From JADLCB01 sp964398315 (GTDB lineage: Bacteria; Planctomycetota; Phycisphaerae; Tepidisphaerales; Tepidisphaeraceae), in NCBI GenBank assembly GCA_964398315.1, contig CAYNMV010000015.1, positions 1 through 64,000 on the forward strand: a DNA stretch of 64,000 nt, read 5' to 3'. A program made the translations under genes and the position numbers. How positions within the stretch are numbered: the stretch's first letter is position 1; the number at the start of each line of letters is the position of its first letter. Under the pieces are notes generated by a model. The model was not told the DNA's origin and ran no database searches. It saw only the letters and a list, made by a program, of their open reading frames with translations. Of this stretch, positions 59,844 to 64,000 are shown one piece after another.

Positions 59844-62438
59844 TCACGGCAACTGCCAGCGCCGTCTCAGGATCCATTCACCGGCAAGCAGGCCGGTCAC
59901 GAACGCGGCCTGGATGGGCAGGTCGTAGCGCCGTGGCCAGTCGGGGAAGTGGCCGGTGGCGGCGGCCACGAGGCGGATGAGGTTATGCAGGGGGATGGAG
60001 CGCTGTTCACTTTGCAGGGCGCTGGCATCCTGGCGAATGAGTTGATCGATCAGGGTGGGCAATTGCGGCAGGGTGTAGTGAAAGCCGTTGGTGCCGGTGG
60101 CGATGGCTTCCAGCAGTGCGGGGTTGGCGGCGATTTTGAGCATCTCATCGGCCGGGGGGATCACGGTGAAACGGAGGGTCTGGCCGCCGAGTTCCCGGCC
60201 GTCCTTGGTGGCGCTGATTTCCAGCTCCCAGTCACCGGTCTGCGGGTGGGGCACCGTCAGGTCATACATGCCGGTGCGGGCATCGCTGGGGGTCATGGGC
60301 AACTGCTGCGGATCATCACGCTCGGGCGCGCCGGGCGGCCGGCGAAGCGTAGCGGTGACCTGGGCATAGCGCGTGGCATCGCCGCGCTCATCCCGCACCA
60401 TCGCGCGCACGCGCACCGATTCACCGAGTTGGTAGAGATTTTTGTTGAGCAGCGCTTCAACGCCGCTGCCGCGCTGGCGGTTTTTCACATCCGCCCCGGC
60501 CAGCCAGCGCACGAGCTGTCCCCAGAAGCGGTTATAGGGTGAATCCTGCCCCATTCCGCGCAGGGGCAGGTACCACAGGTATGTTGTGTCCGCGGTAAAG
60601 GCCGCGCTGCGCCCCTGTCCGTAAGGCTGGGTAGCAAGAATGATCTGCGGCTGCCCATCCGGCCCGGGCCGGCCGGGATGAACCAGCAGCACCTGCGCCC
60701 CCGTCTTGGGACGCTCAACCACCACATTGCCGCGAAGGGGCGGGAGTTGAGCATTGCTGCCAGAAGCAGGATCAGCGCCCGCGCGCGGCCCCTGATCGCG
60801 CCCGGGGTCATCAGCGCTTCCTGGCTGCCCGCCGCTTCCACCGCTAAACCATTCTCCGAGCCCTTCCATCGCCGGATGGAGTTGGCCTTCATCGGTCAGT
60901 TGCGGGACAAACTCCGTTTTCTCCTGTGCGGCATCGAGGCCGCCCACCAGGACGGGCAGAGCCTGTTCGATGGGGGTGCCCCGGTAATTGCCGGGGCCAA
61001 AGCTGTTCTGACCGCCGATCATGAGCAGCCCGGCGCCGCGGCTGACGGCCTGCTCAATGGCGGTCTGCTGCTGGGGCGTGAGGAAGCTGGCATCAAGATC
61101 GCCCAGGAGAATGACATCAAACTGCTGCCAGTCCGCGGCGGTTTGCGGCATGCGCTTGAATGGTTCGCCGTTGACGGTGCCGGAGGCGGTGAAGCGATCC
61201 TGGGTGATGCGCAGCAGGGTGGCGACTTCAACATTGGGATCGCGGCCCAGCGCGCGGTTCAGGTCGCGGTACTCGGGACGGGCCCGGCCCTCGATGTAGA
61301 GAACCCTGATGCGCGGATCGAGCGCCAGTCCCTGGTATTCCTGGCGGTTGTCCACCGTGCTGCGCTCGCCGGGGACGGGATCGACCCAAACCGCCAGGCG
61401 CTGAATGCCAACCTCATCGGGGCGGTAGGTCAGTTCGACCACCTGTCCCTGCGCCAGCGGCTGGAGCACCAGCGGCGTGCTTTTGATCTCGCCGATCGTC
61501 TTGCCCTGGGCATCGATTTTCGCCAGCTTCACCTCGACCACGCGATTGGCCAGGGCCGACGACTTGATGGTGGCCTTGATGGTGCTGTCATGGCCCACGA
61601 CAAAATCATCGCCCGCCTCGATGTTGTCCACCGCGATGTTGGCCAGCGTGGCCGGCTCGGTCTGCTCGGACCCCACCCGCACCGTGTGGATCGGGCGCAG
61701 CGATGCCCGCACCGCCCCTTCCACATCCGGCGAAGTGTTGTCGATCCCATCGCTGATGAGGATCACCGCCGCATCAGTGCGCGGCGTGGTGGCCAGCGCC
61801 TGGGCCAGGGCGCCGGCGATGTCGGTGGATTGGCCGTCGGCCTGCCTGCTCGCCAGCGACTCGGGATCATCAACCGGTGTGAGGCTGCTGTCGAAGGTGA
61901 AAAAGTGCGGCACGAAGTGTTCACTGATCTTCGGCAACTGCGGCCGCAGCGTTTGCCAGACACTTTGCAGGCGGGTCGGGCCGTTCTGAATATCCGGGAA
62001 GCTCATCGAGCCGGAAGTGTCAATGAGCATCAGCAGCGGGCGGGTGGGCTCGGGGCGGGCGACAAAGCGCAGCACCGGCTCAAAGAGCATCGGCACCAGC
62101 AGCGCCAGCGCTGCGATGCGCAGCGCCAGCAGGATACTCATGCGGCGGTTGCCCAGTTGGGGGTGAAGATTGAGGTAAAAGACGGCCGAGACCAGGCAGA
62201 GGAGGATAAATGTCCAGACCAGCCCCACCGCCGGCGTGCGCAGGGGAGGTGTGGCCAGGATGAGGATCGTTCCCGCCACACCGCCGGCAATCAGGGCGCT
62301 GCGCAGCAGGCCATGGGCGGTTGCCCATACGCGTCCGGCCACGGCGTAGCTGAGCAGCACGATGCACGCGGCCAGGCAGACCCAGGACCACAGGTCCCAG
62401 CTTCCCTGCCGCAGAATTTCAAATGACCAGTTGCTCAC
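59844..62438 (-). CDS. Large membrane VWA-domain protein
   Basis: An 864-residue protein. Three N-terminal membrane helices (about residues 18-35, 47-60 and 72-90) and one at about 105-122 precede a von Willebrand A domain (about 130-270) with an intact MIDAS motif DTSGSMS. The middle region has a glutamine-amidotransferase-like fold (around 400-620, with LYIEGRARPEYRDLNRAL and MIGGQNSFGPGNYRGT), then a Ser/Gly/Pro-rich linker and a beta-rich tail, with a final membrane helix near the C-terminus. Such proteins sit beside MoxR-VWA operons in Planctomycetota; no MoxR is in the window. Start is GTG 62438. The role is unknown. Confidence 0.85.
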   Translation of the reverse strand: MSNWSFEILRQGSWDLWSWVCLAACIVLLSYAVAGRVWATAHGLLRSALIAGGVAGTILILATPPLRTPAVGLVWTFILLCLVSAVFYLNLHPQLGNRRMSILLALRIAALALLVPMLFEPVLRFVARPEPTRPLLMLIDTSGSMSFPDIQNGPTRLQSVWQTLRPQLPKISEHFVPHFFTFDSSLTPVDDPESLASRQADGQSTDIAGALAQALATTPRTDAAVILISDGIDNTSPDVEGAVRASLRPIHTVRVGSEQTEPATLANIAVDNIEAGDDFVVGHDSTIKATIKSSALANRVVEVKLAKIDAQGKTIGEIKSTPLVLQPLAQGQVVELTYRPDEVGIQRLAVWVDPVPGERSTVDNRQEYQGLALDPRIRVLYIEGRARPEYRDLNRALGRDPNVEVATLLRITQDRFTASGTVNGEPFKRMPQTAADWQQFDVILLGDLDASFLTPQQQTAIEQAVSRGAGLLMIGGQNSFGPGNYRGTPIEQALPVLVGGLDAAQEKTEFVPQLTDEGQLHPAMEGLGEWFSGGSGGQPGSADDPGRDQGPRAGADPASGSNAQLPPLRGNVVVERPKTGAQVLLVHPGRPGPDGQPQIILATQPYGQGRSAAFTADTTYLWYLPLRGMGQDSPYNRFWGQLVRWLAGADVKNRQRGSGVEALLNKNLYQLGESVRVRAMVRDERGDATRYAQVTATLRRPPGAPERDDPQQLPMTPSDARTGMYDLTVPHPQTGDWELEISATKDGRELGGQTLRFTVIPPADEMLKIAANPALLEAIATGTNGFHYTLPQLPTLIDQLIRQDASALQSEQRSIPLHNLIRLVAAATGHFPDWPRRYDLPIQAAFVTGLLAGEWILRRRWQLP

Positions 62439-62614
62439 GCGGCATTGCCCATCGAAAACCCCGGCGTCCTGTTCGCCGGCCCAGAGATGTTACCGCAAGC
62501 CGGCGGGGATGTTGCGGTACAGGCAGGGGCTTTGACAGGATGGCTGCACGGCCGGCACCGGCCCATCAGCGGATTGGGGGCAGGCCATGGCTCATCCTGC
62601 TGCCTTACCTTCGC

Positions 62615-63883
62615 TCACGGCAGGTCAAACTCAACGAGCGTGACATCATCGTCGAAGGTGAGGCCGCCACGCCACTGTTGCAGAGCGTGAAGGATGCACG
62701 GCAGGCGCGGGCCGGGGGTGCGATGGTGGGTATCAAGCAGTTGGATCAGGCCCGTTACGCCGAGGATATGGCCATCGGCCAAACGCTCTGCTTCGCTGTA
62801 GAGGTAGATACGGCTCTGCGGCGGAACCTCGATCGCGGCGGTCTCGAAGATCTCTTCGGGCAGCACACCGATCATGAAGTTGGGCTGGCCGAGCGTGGTG
62901 TTGTGTATTGGCGTGTTATTAAGCAGCACGGCCGGCGGATGGCCGGCACTGCCATAGCGCAGCACGCGGGTGGCGCGGTCAAAAACGCCATACCAGACGG
63001 TGGAGAACTTGCCGCCGTTGTCATCCATGGGGAAAGCGCGATTGAGGGCGGCCAGCACCTGGGCCGGCTGGTAGAAATCGGTCTGCGGCAGGGTGTGCCG
63101 GCGCAGGGCATTGTGCAGCGAAACGCTCAGCAGGGCGGAGCCCACACCGTGGCCGGTTACATCGGCGATGTACATCGCCAGGCGCTGATCGTCCAGCCAG
63201 TGGTAGCCGAAGATGTCGCCGCCCAGTTGCTCGGAGGCCAGGAACAGCCAGTCGCTCTGTACGGGCCCTGAGGTCAGTCGCAGCGGCAGCAGGGATTTGA
63301 CGAACGCCGCCGCCTCCTGCAATTCCGTGCTGAGCTGGCGCTGGGCGGCCAGGAGCTGTTTCTGTGTCTGGAGCAATCGGCGCTGGGACTCAATCAGGCC
63401 GACCAGATTCAGCTCGTGCTGGGCCAGGTTGGCCAGTTGGCGGCAGGTTTCCCGATCATGATCGGTCAGGTCGCGCGGAGCGGTGTCGGCCACGCAAAAG
63501 GTGCCGACATTGAACCCCCGCGGCCCCTTCAGCGGATAACCGGCATAGAAGCGGATATGCGGCGCGCCAATCACCAGGGGATTGTCGGCAAAGCGCTCAT
63601 CGCTGGCGGCATCGGGCACGATCAGCGGCTCGTGCTGGAGGAGGGTATGCCCGCAGAAGGCAATGTCACGGCGGGTGGCATCGACGCTGAGCCCGCAGCG
63701 GGCCTTGAACCACTGCCGATCAGCATCGATCACCGCGATGTAGGCGATCGGACAGCGCAGCACCTGGGCAGCCAGGCGCACCAGCCGGTCGAAGCGCTCC
63801 TCGGCGGGCGTGTCGAGCAGGCGCGTCGCCCGCACATCGGCCAGGCGCTCAAGCTCATCCATAGGCGTGGTAGCCTGGATCAT
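62615..63883 (-). CDS. GAF-domain SpoIIE-type serine phosphatase
   Basis: A 422-residue phosphatase. The GAF domain (about residues 10-160) has the typical FDRLVRLAAQVLRCPIAYIAVID start and a GTFCVAD segment. A coiled-coil linker (about 165-205) joins it to a SpoIIE/RsbU PP2C domain: LGGDIFGYHWL, IADVTGHGVGSALL, YGSAGHPPAVLL, and FDDDVTLVEF at the C-terminus. One difference is YSEAERLADG, where LYTDG is usual; the Glu could still bind metal. ATG 63883 follows TTGAGGC. It is the second SpoIIE-type protein in the window, and it lies downstream of nothing that looks like its partner. Confidence 0.9.
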   Translation of the reverse strand: MIQATTPMDELERLADVRATRLLDTPAEERFDRLVRLAAQVLRCPIAYIAVIDADRQWFKARCGLSVDATRRDIAFCGHTLLQHEPLIVPDAASDERFADNPLVIGAPHIRFYAGYPLKGPRGFNVGTFCVADTAPRDLTDHDRETCRQLANLAQHELNLVGLIESQRRLLQTQKQLLAAQRQLSTELQEAAAFVKSLLPLRLTSGPVQSDWLFLASEQLGGDIFGYHWLDDQRLAMYIADVTGHGVGSALLSVSLHNALRRHTLPQTDFYQPAQVLAALNRAFPMDDNGGKFSTVWYGVFDRATRVLRYGSAGHPPAVLLNNTPIHNTTLGQPNFMIGVLPEEIFETAAIEVPPQSRIYLYSEAERLADGHILGVTGLIQLLDTHHRTPGPRLPCILHALQQWRGGLTFDDDVTLVEFDLP

Positions 63884-64000
63884 GTTGCCTCAACCATCCC
63901 TGCGGAAGAAGTGGTTCCCCGCACCATGGCTTCAGGCAAACGGCACGCCAGCGGAATTGTGATTTCTTGTGATCGCCGGCATTTCGGCGCCGGCTCAAAC
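63884..64000. other. Window end, no gene seen
   Basis: The 117 bp after the phosphatase start hold no recognisable gene or hairpin. Confidence 0.5.

Noticed and set aside
1..64000. CRISPR array, rRNA or tRNA genes, IS or phage genes
   Set aside because: No regular repeat-spacer pattern, no conserved T-loop or rRNA stretch, and no transposase or integrase motif was recognised in any gap.

Overview
The window is a GC-rich bacterial chromosome segment with about 40 genes. It has no rRNA, tRNA, CRISPR array, phage or insertion sequence that I can see. Several traits point to a member of the Planctomycetota, possibly a Phycisphaerae-like lineage: a GntR/LacI hybrid regulator, an epimerase/DHDPS pair, many low-complexity linkers inside conserved proteins, genes without Shine-Dalgarno sites, and word-like repeats between genes. 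This placement is an inference from gene style, not from a marker phylogeny. One run of exactly 100 N (53982-54081) shows that the sequence is a draft scaffold.

Left part (1-19.5 kb): a quinol-dependent nitric oxide reductase, cut by the window edge, diverges from a flavin-type small protein. Their two promoters overlap on one palindrome. Next is a sugar-acid-like catabolic cluster (GntR/LacI regulator, NAD-epimerase with a YxxxC motif, DHDPS-family lyase) with a perfect operator. Then come an EEP phosphatase/nuclease, a PreP-like M16C peptidase, a small membrane protein, an SRPBCC protein, a GNAT enzyme, a cobalamin adenosyltransferase, an alpha/beta hydrolase, a GAF/SpoIIE phosphatase, a four-PAS hybrid histidine kinase and a HemQ-type chlorite dismutase family protein.

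Centre (19.6-39.6 kb): a Cu/Ag-type efflux operon in which two small exported Cys/His proteins precede CusC-, CusB- and CusA-like genes. CusB carries two metal-binding modules and CusA carries a Cys/His-rich insertion. It is followed by an HlyD protein and a fused ABC ATPase-permease, a Ycf46-like AAA ATPase diverging from a conserved hypothetical, a D-amino-acid transaminase, a DUF2103 protein diverging from a radical SAM protein, a TPR-like membrane protein, lipoproteins, a thiamine-binding protein and an MscL channel with a zinc ribbon.

Right part (39.6-64 kb): a small 69-aa protein, a UMF1-type MFS transporter, a single-chain indolepyruvate:ferredoxin oxidoreductase, ThiL, SbcC and SbcD, an SNF2 helicase interrupted by a 21-bp tandem repeat and the assembly gap, RsmA/KsgA, a mini membrane protein with an HExxH motif, an RbsA/RbsC-type sugar ABC transporter without a binding protein, a large VWA membrane protein and a second GAF/SpoIIE phosphatase.

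The signals I consider most worth following are (i) the metal-binding modules spread over nearly every part of the efflux operon, (ii) repeated placement of a TANNNT -10 box 6-10 nt before start codons, which suggests leaderless transcription, (iii) reading-frame tails and linkers that look like absorbed intergenic DNA, including a REP-like palindrome inside the ABC fusion, and (iv) the HExxH mini-protein. I did not find an obvious new defence or mobile system.
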